DNA of 64,000 nt from Coffea arabica. Its lineage: Eukaryota > Streptophyta > Magnoliopsida > Gentianales > Rubiaceae. The stretch is from assembly GCF_036785885.1 (NCBI RefSeq), contig NC_092326.1, positions 7,068,001 through 7,132,000 on the forward strand. The letters run 5' to 3'. The translations under genes and the position numbers were made by a program. The first letter of the stretch is position 1; each line of letters begins with the position of its first letter. Below the pieces are notes generated by a model, which saw only the letters and a list, made by a program, of their open reading frames with translations, made no database searches and was not told the origin of the DNA. Shown piece after piece: positions 11,100 through 21,665 of this stretch.

Positions 11100-11107
11100 T
11101 ATTTATA
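11100..11107 (-). promoter_or_regulatory. Candidate TATA box for the antisense Tat gene
   Basis: On the minus strand this reads tataaata in the context gcctataaataggc, about 165 bp upstream of the antisense ATG at 10935. It lies inside the element and outside the LTR, so the antisense gene may have its own promoter. Inferred from motif and position. Confidence 0.5.
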
Positions 11108-11363
11108 GGCTCCCTGGGCGGGAAGCCGAAGAGTCCCGGGGAAGAAGTTCGAATTTATGGCTAGGGGGCAGTTACCTTGGAAGACGCGTGAGCTGACAAA
11201 CCGCCATCATGAAGGACGTGACCCTTGAAGTGACGGTTACGACGGCGGACGTGGCAGTTTTTCGGAGGAGATACGTGATCGTGGGATTGTGGGTCCCGCA
11301 CGAAGCCGACGTGACGCTTCGAAATTTGGTCCAGACCCACATGGCTCGTCAGTGACTCTAGAC

Positions 11364-11376
11364 TCAAGGGGGCTAG
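11364..11376 (+). other. Polypurine tract of the Tat element
   Basis: The bases tcaagggggctag immediately precede the 3' LTR. The purine run aaggggg is the expected plus-strand priming site for LTR-element replication. Confidence 0.7.
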
Positions 11377-11863
11377 TGTAGTGGGGTGAACCTGCGCGTG
11401 CCACGTGTCAGCTCGGCAGGTCTTGCTCGTCAGGTCGGCTGTGAGACCTCGCAACTCGCAGGCGCTAGCTCGGCATATGGAGGCCAGCTCGGCCTTACCT
11501 ATCGATCCTTGAGATGGGCTTATGGGCCGCCGTCTCCGAACTTGTAGGAGCCGCCGCACGAAACCCTAAGAAGACTCCGAACCCTACGGGGATTCTGACT
11601 TCCACAAGGAAACTACAACCCACTCTGCCCTATATAAACCATGCCTAGGGACAATACAAGGTACGCAAACACAAGTATTCTAGACTATAGCTCCGTGCGC
11701 AAGCTAACTGACTTGATCGTCGGAGATATACCGGGGACACCTGTCCCGTACTTGATCTTTCTTTGTAGGTACACGAGCTCGGCTTCCTCTCGCAGGTCAA
11801 TCGCGTCTGTTCAGCTCGGCTCGCTACAGCCCAGCTCGGACTCAGTTTTTGGCAGTCGCATCA
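11377..11863 (+). repeat. 3' LTR of the Tat element
   Basis: 487 bp, TG...CA, followed by the ccaag target duplication at 11864-11868. It differs from the 5' LTR at two positions, with no length difference. Confidence 0.95.
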
Positions 11864-11868
11864 CCAAG

Positions 11869-13400
11869 TAACCAACAAAAGATTTAAAAGCCGTGTTTAA
11901 TTCTAATTTACCTGTTTGTCTAGAAAATGACCCTGTGGAATAATGAACATCTATGCTAGTTGGTCATAGCAGCCTCTATCTCGATTTGATGCCTAGAGCC
12001 GAGGCAGAACCTTTACTTTGGGAGGGCAAATTTGATTTCACATGAACTAGATAGTATAATAAAAAGACCTTGCAAAATTTTGTACCGAGGCAAACATTTT
12101 AGCTAAAAAAAAAAAAAGAAAATTTTTTTGAATGCTTTCAAACATTTGAGGGGTGAAAAAATTTTGATGAATCTAAGTTGGGGCGGTGACTCCTATCTAG
12201 TCTCCTCTCCTAAACCCCTACGCTGGTCTGCCATAATTTGATAGTTAATAAGTTGGAAAATCAACAATGATATTGATTGGTGATACTTTTTTTTGGTCAG
12301 AGCTGGACACCACCACACTAATTGATGTTCCCCACCTTCTTGTGTGTGTTACCATGTTAAGAGGACTTCCATGCTCGTCTTCAGTGTTTATGATTTTGCG
12401 GTTGACACCAATTCATGCGAGCTACCATTAAAAAAAGGCATGGATTTGGTCAATAAGCATGGCCATGGCAAAACTCATTGTGTTTGGCTAGGAGATTAGT
12501 TGAGAAATTTTTCGAAAAAGCACTGTAGCATTTCTTTTGATGTGATGTGTACGAAATAAAAAAAATAATTAAAATATGTTTATAATGTAATCAAATAATT
12601 TTTTGCAAATAATAAGCTATCCAAGTAAACTGTTAACTTTTAGCTTAGTTTCGTTTGCCATGATGGCACCTGCCAGCAGCACAGTAATATTACTAGGGAT
12701 CAACCACCGGTTCATGCTTTTAGAGATCACATGATCACTTTAGGAAAAATTCACTTTTCGTCCCTAAATTTTAAGTTAGGGATATATTTTATCCCCAAAC
12801 TTTTAGACGTATCACATTTGGTACATGAATTAATTATTTTTTATCACATTTAGTTCAAAAACAGTAAATTGCTTAATTTGGATGGGGAAAGTCACGTGCT
12901 TGGTAAGTGATCATTAAGTAAAAACAATTTCTCAATCAAAATCAACAGCAACGTCAGTTTCTCCATCTAAAATGAATAATTTATCGTTTTTTGACTAAAT
13001 GTGGTCCAAAATAATTAATTCATATATTAAATGTGATGTGCCTAAAAGTTTAGAGGCGAAATGTGTCCTTATCTCAAAGTTTAAAAACGAAAAGTTAAGT
13101 TTTTCCTGACTGCTTCAGAGCCTCAAGAAATCTTGGCTAAAGATCGGTACGTTACCTCCTCCATTTGTGATTGGATAGGAGCCACCTACGGCCCTCGGCA
13201 CCGCGGATTGACTGTCTTGAATATTTCAAATCTGAACCTTGCTGGTAGCCTGGTACCATACCTCCTCAACTTGGGAATTTGTCCTTTCTTGTTTCCCTTG
13301 ATATTAGCAGTAACAATTTCCATCGAGAACTGCCTCGTGTTTCCTCTAATGCTTATGGGCCCTAATTGGTCCATGCTCAAACATTGGGGACGAGAATTAT
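11869..13400 (+). pseudogene. Broken tandem copy of the LRR-kinase 5' end
   Basis: From about 11890 the sequence parallels the promoter region and exon 1 of the LRR kinase. 11895-12520 aligns by eye with 14015-14520. The coding match resumes at 12668 (gccagcagcacagtaatatta versus gccagcaacagtaatattact at 14801) and at 13112-13350, which matches the LRR N-terminal cap and first repeat around 14875-15110 (tcctccatttgtgattggat). A 366-bp fold-back element splits the coding part. The signal-peptide start is missing, the TATA sequence has decayed (gtgtttatgat versus ctatatatgat in the intact copy), and homology ends near 13350. This is a dead segmental duplicate. Confidence 0.8.
12742..13107. mobile_element. 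Fold-back MITE inside the LRR-kinase pseudogene
   Basis: A 366-bp insertion with imperfect terminal inverted repeats of roughly 140-150 bp. It begins aggaaaaattcacttttcg and ends with the inverse, cgaaaagttaagtttttcct. Both arms hold matching phrases such as atgaattaattatttt. It interrupts sequence that is continuous in the intact kinase copy (gatcgcttcatcagaacctc). The flanks gatcacttt and gactgcttc may be a degraded 9-bp duplication. No coding capacity. Confidence 0.75.
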
Positions 13401-14015
13401 AGTAGTAGCAAAGAGAAAAAGAGAGATGGAATTGCCTTCAAGAAGCTTATTTTTAGCAGCTTTTTCTTTCCGTAGGATTTCAACAGTTCTGCCTTCCTTC
13501 GTCGGCTGAGCCTTCAGGTGCCTTTATCAGTGAGATCTGTTATGATACATGAAACATAACGTTTTGTGAATATATTCTCAGATCATATCCTAAACCTCAG
13601 GGTGGTTATACTCGTGAGGTTCTTCGCAAATTTACGTTGTACGTGTCAAATGGTGCCGCCGACTGGACATGCGACTTGATCGGCTCACTTCTGAAAAATG
13701 AAACAGATTCCGGAATCCGGGTTAAATTAAACGAATGCTTGGGCGATTCAAATTGACTATTGGACTCATTGACGAGTACTACAAGTTACTGATTGATCGT
13801 GACTATAAATCCCTCAAAAAGAAAGCACATGCTATTGTTGATATGGAACTGAAGTGCGAGAGGGGTTTTGCTCATTGAACTTAATTGAGACTAATTTGAG
13901 AGTTTAGGTTGCAGAGTGTCAAAAGTTGAGCTAATTAAAGTTCAGAATTAAATTTTAGGGTGTAAAGTATAAATTTGATATAAGTTTGGAGGGGTCAAGT
14001 GGTGTCACTCCTTAA
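13401..14015 (+). pseudogene. Unrecognised decayed coding remnant
   Basis: Between the two kinase copies lies sequence that looks once coding. About 13602-13755 reads without stops and includes the phrase GSLLKNETDSGIRVKLNECL. After a stop and an apparent shift, about 13770-13878 reads GLIDEYYKLLIDRDYKSLKK and ends in a stop. The amino-acid composition is protein-like. I do not recognise the family, and no start codon or intact frame survives. The tail from about 13890 is non-coding. It could be a gene fragment carried by the duplication or by an old transposon. Confidence 0.35.
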
Positions 14016-14654
14016 TTCTAATTTGCCTGTTTTGCTAGTAAATGGCCCTGTGAAATTATGAACATCTACCGATGAATGTTGATGCAAGTAGAAAAGGTTT
14101 GTATTCCTTAATCATGAGGTCTCAAATTTGAAATTGATGAGAATGTAACTAACAACATTAGAAGAGTTTTCTACCGTAAGGGGTCCAATCTGGTTCGAAC
14201 AGAATTAGTTGCAAACTATTAACAGACGTGGATACCTATGTTTTATACAAAAATTATCAACATCTATACAAGTTGGTCGTAGAAGCCTCTATCTTGATTT
14301 GATGCATAGGCCCGAGGCAGACCATCTTACATTGATTGGGAGGGCAAATTTGATTTCATATCAACTAGATGGTACAATAAAATGAACTTGCAAATTTTGT
14401 ACTGGGGCAAGCACTTTATCTCAAAAGAAGAAAATTTTTTGGATACTTTCAAACATTCAAGGGGTTTCCTGAGTCTAACTTGGGGCATCATTTGATAGTT
14501 ATTCAGTAGGAAAATCCAACATTTATATTGACTGGGGATGTTTTTCCTGCTATATTGATGTTATCATAGCTAGAGAGAAGAGACGACGACTCTAATTGCT
14601 GGCCCCACCTCCATGTGTGTTAGTGCGTTAAGACGCTTCCATGCTCGCCTCCCC

Positions 14655-14662
14655 TATATATG
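14655..14662 (+). promoter_or_regulatory. Candidate TATA box of the LRR kinase
   Basis: The string tatatatg (cccctatatatgat) lies about 80 bp upstream of the kinase ATG. The corresponding position in the upstream broken copy has lost it. Confidence 0.5.
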
Positions 14663-14738
14663 ATTTTGCAGTTGACACCATTTCATGTGAGTTACAGTTT
14701 TTCTGTTGTTTTTGTGATTTTTAATCTGAACTTGATCA

Positions 14739-15651
14739 ATGGGCAAAATTCACTACTTTTTCTTGCTAAAATTTAGCATGGTTTTCCTAGCGGTGGGGGC
14801 TGCCAGCAACAGTAATATTACTACGGATCAATCAGCGCTTCTTGCGCTTAGAGATCGCATGATCGCTTCATCAGAACCTCAAGAAATCTTGGCAAAAAAC
14901 TGGTCAGTCACCTCCTCCGTCTGTGATTGGATGGGTGTCACCTGCGGCCCTCGACACCGTCGGGTGACTGCCTTAAATATCTCAAACATGAAACTTACTG
15001 GCGACTTACCTCCTCAACTTGGGAATCTATCTTTTCTAGTTTCCCTTGACCTCAGCAGCAACAATTTCCATGGAGAACTGCCTCGTGAGTTAGCTCACCT
15101 GCGGAGATTAAGATACCTCTATCTTGGGATCAACAATCTTGGTGGAGAGCTTCCCTCCTGGTTTGGTTATTTACACAAACTCCAACAGCTGACTCTAAGC
15201 AATAATAGCTTTTCGGGTTCTCTCCCGCCTTCCATCTCTAACATGTCAAAATTGGAGAGTCTATGGCTGACAGACAATTCCATTGAGGGGACCATTCCAA
15301 TAGAATTTCAGAATCTTCATAGTTTGAAAATTTTGATTATTGATAGGAATCAGCTTTCGGGTCCTTTGCCTCTCCACACTTTCAATATTTCCTCATTGCA
15401 AATCATTTCTCTATTCCAAAACAGTCTATCTGGCATTCTTCCAGACACCATCTGTCACGCCCTTCATAAACTTACATATCTTGGTCTAGGAGGCAATAAT
15501 TTGATTGGCCAAATACCTTCAACATTGTCTGAGTGTTCCATGCTCCAGACGCTTGCCTTGCCTCTGAACTATTTAAGGGGACCCATACCTAAGGCCATTG
15601 GGAACTTGACAATGCTCGAGACACTAGCCCTGGAGTCCAACAATTTACGAG
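14739..15651 (+). CDS. LRR kinase exon 1: signal peptide, LRR cap and first repeats
   Basis: Starts MGKIHYFFLLKFSMVFLAVG, a clear signal peptide. The N-terminal cap follows, with paired cysteines in SVCDWMGVTCGPRHRR, then about ten plant-type LRRs with the LxxLxLxxNxLxGxIP pattern and several N-glycosylation sites. The exon ends at the donor cgag|gtaaaatg in phase 1. Read-through into the intron stops within three codons, so without splicing the product would be a secreted 308-residue LRR protein. Confidence 0.9.
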
Positions 15652-16179
15652 GTAAAATGTATTAGTGCCCTGTTTCTATTCCTATTTTATAAATATATAT
15701 TAAGCTTATACTTGTGCTCTTGTATATGGTTTGCAAGTATATATTGAACTTATGCTTCTGTTCTTCTATATGGACGCTTCAGAGAAAAAGAAAAACTGTA
15801 CCGCCATTTTCTTTTCCTGGATTTGGTAGACAGTTCGTTGTGGATCATGCTTTAACAAGTATGCAAATCAAAATTGCAACCTTAAACATGCAAATCATGT
15901 AATCGGATTCTGCATATATTCTTTGGTTGATTACAACTTCCCTTCGGTTTGACCAAATTACAGATCAGATCCTGAGGTTTGTCAATATTACCAAAGGTCC
16001 TACATCCAAACATATTTATAACAGAAACACCCTAAATGGCCTAACCCATCTGTTATATTCTCTCTATTGATGCCAACATTATTTTTTATTAAAAGTCCGA
16101 TAATACCCCGAGGCCCCACTATTCTTCTCTTTCTTTATTCAAAAAAGTTTTTCATTACCCCGAAGCCTCACCATTCGCC

Positions 16180-16345
16180 ACTAGGCCTTTGGCCTGGTGG
16201 TCACTACACAAGACTTAAGTCTTGGAAGGTCAAGGGTTCAACCCTTACCTCCTATCAATTTGCCACTATATGTGGCAGCTTTAATTGGCCATCCATCGTT
16301 GTGACAAGTTTAGTGCATCATGTATATTATGTTTATATATTTTGG
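16180..16345 (+). mobile_element. tRNA-derived SINE-like segment
   Basis: A box-A-like stretch (ggcctggtggtcac, about 16187-16202) is followed some 40 bp later by a good pol III box B, ggttcaaccc at 16235-16244. The surrounding text (tcttggaaggtcaagggttc) resembles plant tRNA-derived SINE heads. Ends and target duplications are not clear, so the boundaries are approximate. Confidence 0.45.
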
Positions 16346-17740
16346 TCATTATAGTCATATTAATTTATAAATAAGGGTAATTTCGACATTTTAAAGGTTT
16401 CGTTACGAATGATCATTTCCATCACTTTGACACTTTAATCCAAATTTTCAGGGGGTTATGTATAACTTTTGAAACCATAGGAGTTATGTACAAAAATACT
16501 AAACCATAAGGGGGTAAAATGTAATTTGCCCTTCTTTATTCAACCTAAGTTTTCCATTACCAACAAATTCTCTCTTTCATGTCCGTCTGTTTCCTAGTGA
16601 AGTGAATCTTTAGTCTGAGAAGTTCATGAGCAAGAATGGACAAATTTAGACATAAATAATCTAAATTTTAGGACATAAAATACCCTTAGCAACCCAAATT
16701 TCTCAAAACAAAAAATTACCATCTCTCTTTGTGACACCCCGCAATTTTTTGTTCCAGAAATTAGATACATTAGTTTGAAATTTGCCATAATTTTATTTGG
16801 GAAAAATTTGTTAATTGCAAATTTATGATATATTTCGATAAAGGTGTGCATCGTTGTAAACTTTAAAGAATATTATTGAATAAGTTTATTGAGAAGAAAT
16901 AAATATAAGGAATGATAAGTATGAGTTAACTAAAGTGATAAGGATGCAATTATTAAGAACGAGATAAGTTTGAATTTATTATGTAGTGGTTATAAAACTC
17001 TTTATGTTTGATAAGCTACGGAATACATTTTAAGTGTGCTAATGGTAATGGTTTCTTTATGAGATTTCATTGAGTTAGTAACGATTAATTGTGTTGAATA
17101 CTAGAGTAGGAATTGATGACCGAGAAACCAAAATAAAAGGAAATGTGTAGAATTTCATGTCAATTAGACCTAGAAATAATTAGTAAAGTGATAGTATTGA
17201 TTTATTGCAAGCTATTAGTATGAACTAATGAAGGGATAAGTTTGAATTTACTTCTTAAGTAGTTACACAACCTTTAGTTTTCTATCCAATAATGAGAGTA
17301 GAAATGGCTATTATAAAAAAGTCCGTAGGTCTTGAGGAAACAAATTTACTCCTAAGAAAGAAATTATCATTTTAGATGACGATGCTCTTGTATTGGAAGT
17401 TTGAACCATTTTAGTTTTTGACAAGTTTTTACACCCAAATCATTAATTTAGTTTTGACTAGTACTGTAAAAAGTCACGAGAAGTGTGTTTATTTATCAAA
17501 TAAAAGAAAAAGAAAACCTAGTAAACTAAGCATATACAATTGGTTTAATTAAGAGAATTAGAATATCATATCTGATATGCTTGTTTCGTTGATGTTTTTT
17601 GAATTTATCATTTTTGAATTTTCTTTTTTTCACAGGTCTTAAAAATTTATTATTCTATGTTTTCTTCTAAAATAGTAAATTATATTTTTCCTTTCAATTT
17701 ATCATTTTCTGCGGATAAAAAGTTCCAAATTCATAATAGT

Positions 17741-17759
17741 CTCTCTCTCTCTCTCTCTC
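17741..17759. repeat. (CT)n microsatellite
   Basis: Pyrimidine dinucleotide run inside the first kinase intron. Confidence 0.9.
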
Positions 17760-18089
17760 AAAAAGCTAAGATAGTCATGTTTTGGTTTGATTTAGAATTT
17801 GGAAACCCACTATCTCTTTGTAGTAAAATTAAGTTACTTTAGGGACTTTGAAAGTATTATGCATCTTTCAGACAAAAAGAAATAAAGAAAAATAATAGCA
17901 TAAAGTTGGCCACATTTTTGTTTTTAGTTTTATGAAAGTGAATTATTAGATTTTAAACTTTTGTTGCCAAAAAAAAAAATGACAACTAAAAAAAAGGAAA
18001 AATAAAATAGATGTAGTTGAAGCACAAACAATTAAACTTTCGCCCCAGTTTTGTTGATTTATTTGCAACGGTGTTTTTTGTCACTTGCA

Positions 18090-18350
18090 AAACTCTTTCC
18101 TTGCCAAAAGTTTTTCAAAATCAAAGACATTACTTCTTAAAGGATTAATTTTTCCTTTTTACACTGTCAGCGTTGGATGAATGACAACTATGTAAAATTT
18201 AAATTTGAAATTCAACTTTTACACACATATCATGAATCAAATGGTGATAGTATATACGCTTCAGTGTATATAAGATTTACTCCTTCTTAAATGCTAAAAC
18301 TCTTTCCTTGCCAAAAGTTTTTCAAAACCAAAGACATCACTTCTTAAATG
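18090..18350. repeat. 50-bp direct repeats flanking a small MITE-like insertion
   Basis: The phrase ctttccttgccaaaagtttt, with its continuation through 'acttcttaaa', occurs at about 18097-18140 and 18303-18346. Between them is a roughly 150-bp AT-rich segment with imperfect inverted ends (ggattaatttttccttttta against the inverse of ataagatttactccttc). A related segment lies at 19632-19790. Confidence 0.5.
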
Positions 18351-18496
18351 CTAAAATTTATCAATTATGATAACTTTATCACCCATTAGGCATCATTTCC
18401 AATTAATGCGTTTGGAGAGTTCAATATTCTCATTAATTGTTATTGTATCCTTCCATTACCAATCATATCAAACTCATAATAGTTGCGATTTTGCAG

Positions 18497-18568
18497 GTGC
18501 AACTCCAAATGAGATATGGAATCTAACTATGTTGACGGGTTTAGATTTTAGCAACAACAAATTAACTG
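18497..18568 (+). CDS. LRR kinase exon 2: one 24-residue LRR
   Basis: Acceptor ttttgcag|gtgca and donor aactg|gtatgt enclose exactly 72 nt, one LRR of 24 residues ending LDFSNNKLTG. It keeps phase 1 on both sides, so this repeat could be included or skipped without changing frame. Confidence 0.8.
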
Positions 18569-18776
18569 GTATGTCAAATTTCCTAATTTCAAGTCCTTAA
18601 TTACTTAAACCGTCGGCAAAACTTGGCATGCATTTGATCTATAGGATTAAAAGAAACACAATCATTTCCAACTAATGCATTTGGAAAGTTCAAAATATTA
18701 TCATTGTATGTTACTATAGTTTTCCATTACAAGTCAAATCAAACTCATAAAACTGCAATTTTGCTGGTGCAATTCC

Positions 18777-18843
18777 GACTGAAATACAAAATTTAGCTAT
18801 GTTGGCGATTCATATTTTTCAAATCCAAACAACAAATTGGCAG
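18777..18843 (+). pseudogene. Decayed tandem copy of LRR exon 2
   Basis: About 67 nt resembling exon 2 (gtgcaattccgactgaaata versus gtgcaactccaaatgagata). The acceptor AG has become TG, the donor GT has become GC, and the length is no longer a multiple of three. Flanking intron sequence is duplicated too, giving two units of roughly 270 bp starting near 18389 and 18662. Confidence 0.7.
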
Positions 18844-18991
18844 GCATGCTTGGTTCCTCATTTCGTGGTCTTAATTGCATAGACCGTGGTTAAAACTCGG
18901 CATCAGTTTGATCTATAGGATAACTTGGGCCCATGTTCGATTGATTGAAATCAACTTTTCATTTTAACGGATTTTATTTTGAGTAAATATT

Positions 18992-19631
18992 AGAGAAAAT
19001 GACATGTTTCATCCCTCACATTTTGTAAAAATATTCTTTTCGTCCCTCATATTTAAAACGAAGGAAATTGATCCTTCATATTTAAAAACCCAAGGTTTTA
19101 CATTCTAGAAATAAACTCTCAGTTGTGAATCAAACCATCTAACAACCCGGTTACAAATTTTGGAGGTAGAATTGGTAGTTCACACGTAAAAACATATTTC
19201 CAACAAATAAATTAAAGCAATTAAAAAATCTTAATTAAAACCCATTTGTTTCTTCAAAAGAACGAAATAGTGCTAAAGCTCTCAAGCACTAAACCCTTAA
19301 ACATATTCCTCAGTTTTGTTGCACTAAGGGTTTAGTGTTTGAGAGCTTTAGCACTATTTCGTTCTTTTGAAGAAACAAATGGGTTTTAATTAAGATTTTT
19401 TAATTGCTTTAATTTATTTGTTGGAAATATGTTTTTGCGCGTGATCTACCAATTCTACCCCCAAAATTTGTAACCGGGTTGTTAGATGGTTTGATTCACA
19501 ACTGAGAGTTTATTTCTAGGATGTAAAAGTTTGGATTTTTAAATGTGAAGGACCAATTTGTTTCGTTTTAAATGTGAGGGACGAAAAGAATATTTTTTTG
19601 AAATGTGAGGGATGAAACAGGTCATTTTTCT
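18992..19631. mobile_element. 640-bp near-perfect fold-back element in the kinase intron
   Basis: Two arms of about 307 bp (18992-19299 and 19325-19631) are inverse complements with few mismatches around a loop of about 25 nt. Ends: agagaaaatgacatgtttca at the left, tgaaacaggtcatttttct at the right. It has no coding capacity. RNA crossing it would form one long hairpin. The terminal phrases about 'gtccctcacattt' are shared loosely with other AT-rich segments of the window (near 31800-32110), suggesting a repeat family. Confidence 0.85.
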
Positions 19632-19790
19632 TATTATTATATACACCAATAATGTATACATTATTGACGGTTAGATACACGATACATGAATAAAATTTGG
19701 ATTTTAAATTTAAATTCAGATGAATTGTCATGCATCCAATGATAATGGTGTATGCATTATCAGTGTATAAAAGATTAATTCTTTTATTTT
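19632..19790. mobile_element. Small MITE-like segment
   Basis: AT-rich, about 155 bp. Imperfect inverted ends: tatacaccaataatgtatac against the inverse of gtatgcattatcagtgtata. It resembles the segment at about 18150-18290. Boundaries and target duplication are not clear. Confidence 0.45.
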
Positions 19791-19949
19791 ATGTTTAAAG
19801 AGGTGGATTTTAAAGTTGCAAATAGAGGGATTAGAGAGGACCTATAACCCTCATTTATTCTAAAGGTTTTTAAAATTTTTCTTTAATCTTGGAGCCTTGC
19901 TAGACAGTGCCAATGGTATGCTAACACAATAATAATTACCATATTACAA

Positions 19950-21070
19950 GTGCAATACCCGAAAAGATTGGGAACCTTCACAGATTAGAGCAGCTTTATT
20001 TAGACAATAATACATTATCGGGTTACATACCTACAGCAATTTTCAATATTTCATCTCTCCAATATATTGCACTCGACCAGAACAAATTCTCAGGAACAAT
20101 TCCTTTGACAACGGGCAATAAGCTGAGCAATCTGAAGTTTCTTTCTCTCGAACAGAATCACTTGACTGGAATTATACCTACCTCCATCTCAAATGCTTCA
20201 AAGCTCGTTGCTTTGTCGCTTCATGATAATGAGCTCACAGGTTCAATCCCCAACTCTTTAGGAAGTCTAGGAAAGCTAGAATTGCTAAACTTGGATTTCA
20301 ACAGGTTGTCAGGTGAATCCTCATCTCCAGAATTAAGCTTTCTCACTTTCTTGACGGGTTGCAGATCCTTGAAATATTTAGTAGTGGGATACAATCCTCT
20401 GAACGGTTTCCTTCCAGCTTCCTTCTCTAACCATTCAACCTCTCTTGTGTATTTTACTGTAAGCAATTGTAAAATCGAAGGAAACATCCCCACTGGAATC
20501 GGCAATTTGAGCAGTTTACTGCATCTAGATTTTTCAGGTAATGAATTGGTTGGATCTATCCCCAAAAGTTTCAATAGATTGAAAAATCTTCAGGTGTTCT
20601 ACTTGGGCATCAATCAAATAAGGGATGTCTTGAATATTTTCTGTGAACTACATAGCTTGGGGTTGTTACAGTTGAGCCAAAATCAATTTTTTGGTGGAAT
20701 TCCAGAATGCTTAGGAAATATGTCAAATTTGACTCAGATTTTTTTGGACTCCAACAACTTGACTTCTATGATACCTGCCAACCTATTGAGCATGAAAAAT
20801 CTCCAAGTTCTCAACCTTTCATCAAATTTCTTGAGTGGTTCGCTACCTCTAGAGATCGGGAACCTCAGAGCGGCATACAATTTGGATTTCTCAATTAATC
20901 AATTGTCAAACATTATTCCTACTACTATTGGAGAGCTGCAAGCTTTACAGAATCTTTCATTGGCAAAAAATAATCTGCAGGGCTCTATACCAAAATCAGT
21001 TAGCAATATGGTAAGCTTGGAATTCTTGGACCTTTCCCACAATAATCTCTCAGGTGTGATACCCAAGTCA
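19950..21070 (+). CDS. LRR kinase main exon, first part: LRR ectodomain
   Basis: Open from 19952, where a new LRR begins AIPEKIGNLHRLEQLYLD, to the copia insertion point. It encodes roughly 14-15 further LRRs. The phase-matching boundary is at 19950, but the preceding bases are AA, not AG (ttacaa|gtgca). The only AG is one base later and shifts frame, giving a stop within about 15 codons. The last LRR reads LDLSHNNLSGVIPKS up to the insertion. After the insertion the frame resumes exactly at 26784. Confidence 0.85.
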
Positions 21071-21665
21071 TGTTAGCCAAATAATAAAATAGGCTGATAC
21101 AAAAGAGAAGAATAAATACAACCCAAAAAGAAAGTAATAATCGAAAATAACAATAATAACAATCCGAGGCTTGTGAACACAATTTCCTTAAAACAGATTC
21201 GCCCCCTCCAGGTAGAGTGCTTGAGGTTGAGTAGGCGTCTGTCTCCCAGGATACAACGGATTAAAAGGTGAATATGTCAGCACCAAACGTTCTTCACCCC
21301 AGCGAACTCGAACTAGAGCAATATGGAACACTATAAAAGATGCAGATGCAAGAAGGAAAAAAGAGAGAGAGCGCCCTTGCTTTTGAAACAAAAGGAGATA
21401 TTTATAGATGCTGACCAAGGGTGACTGTTAGAAATTGGCAACAAGTGTTAAATTCCAGATAATTATCTTCACGTTTATCAAAGGACCACATTCATGTACA
21501 TACATGTATCTCAATAAGATAACCCCAAAGGAATCCTATCCAAAATCATGTATCAATAATTAATTTACATGAATGATAGATAATTATCCTGAATTCTTTC
21601 AAGAGTGCCATTATGAGAACAATTTTCTCATTCACTCTACAATGAATATAGCCATTTTTCCAACA
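21071..21665 (-). repeat. 3' LTR of the copia element
   Basis: 595 bp, identical to 26184-26778 except a/g in gctgaccaag and t/a in attaatttac. A minus-strand TATA box (tataaata) lies at 21399-21406. Confidence 0.95.

Larger units (their letters stand above)
2236..11863 (+). mobile_element. Complete Ty3/gypsy retrotransposon, Tat lineage
   Basis: A 9.6-kb LTR retrotransposon with every expected landmark. Its two 487-bp LTRs start TG and end CA. The 5-bp target duplication ccaag lies at 2231-2235 and 11864-11868. A primer-binding site follows the 5' LTR and a purine tract precedes the 3' LTR. The single gag-pol frame is intact. Tat assignment rests on domain order (protease, RT, RNase H, a second RNase H, integrase) and on an extra antisense gene between pol and the 3' LTR, both known for Tat elements. 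I saw only two base differences between the LTRs, so insertion is recent, and the element may be autonomous. It is GC-rich compared with its AT-rich surroundings and has inserted upstream of the broken LRR-kinase copy. Confidence 0.95.
15652..18496 (+). other. First intron of the LRR kinase (2.8 kb)
   Basis: AT-rich and non-coding, with GT at 15652 and AG at 18495-18496. It holds a SINE-like segment near 16180-16345, a CT microsatellite at 17741-17759, and a direct-repeat/MITE structure at 18090-18350. Large for this gene family, where one or two short introns are common; growth by insertion is the likely reason. Confidence 0.7.

Noticed and set aside
15940..16540. Possible MITE framing the SINE-like segment
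   Set aside because: The two ends share only loose phrases about 'ggtttgaccaaattac'; inverted pairing is too poor to call.
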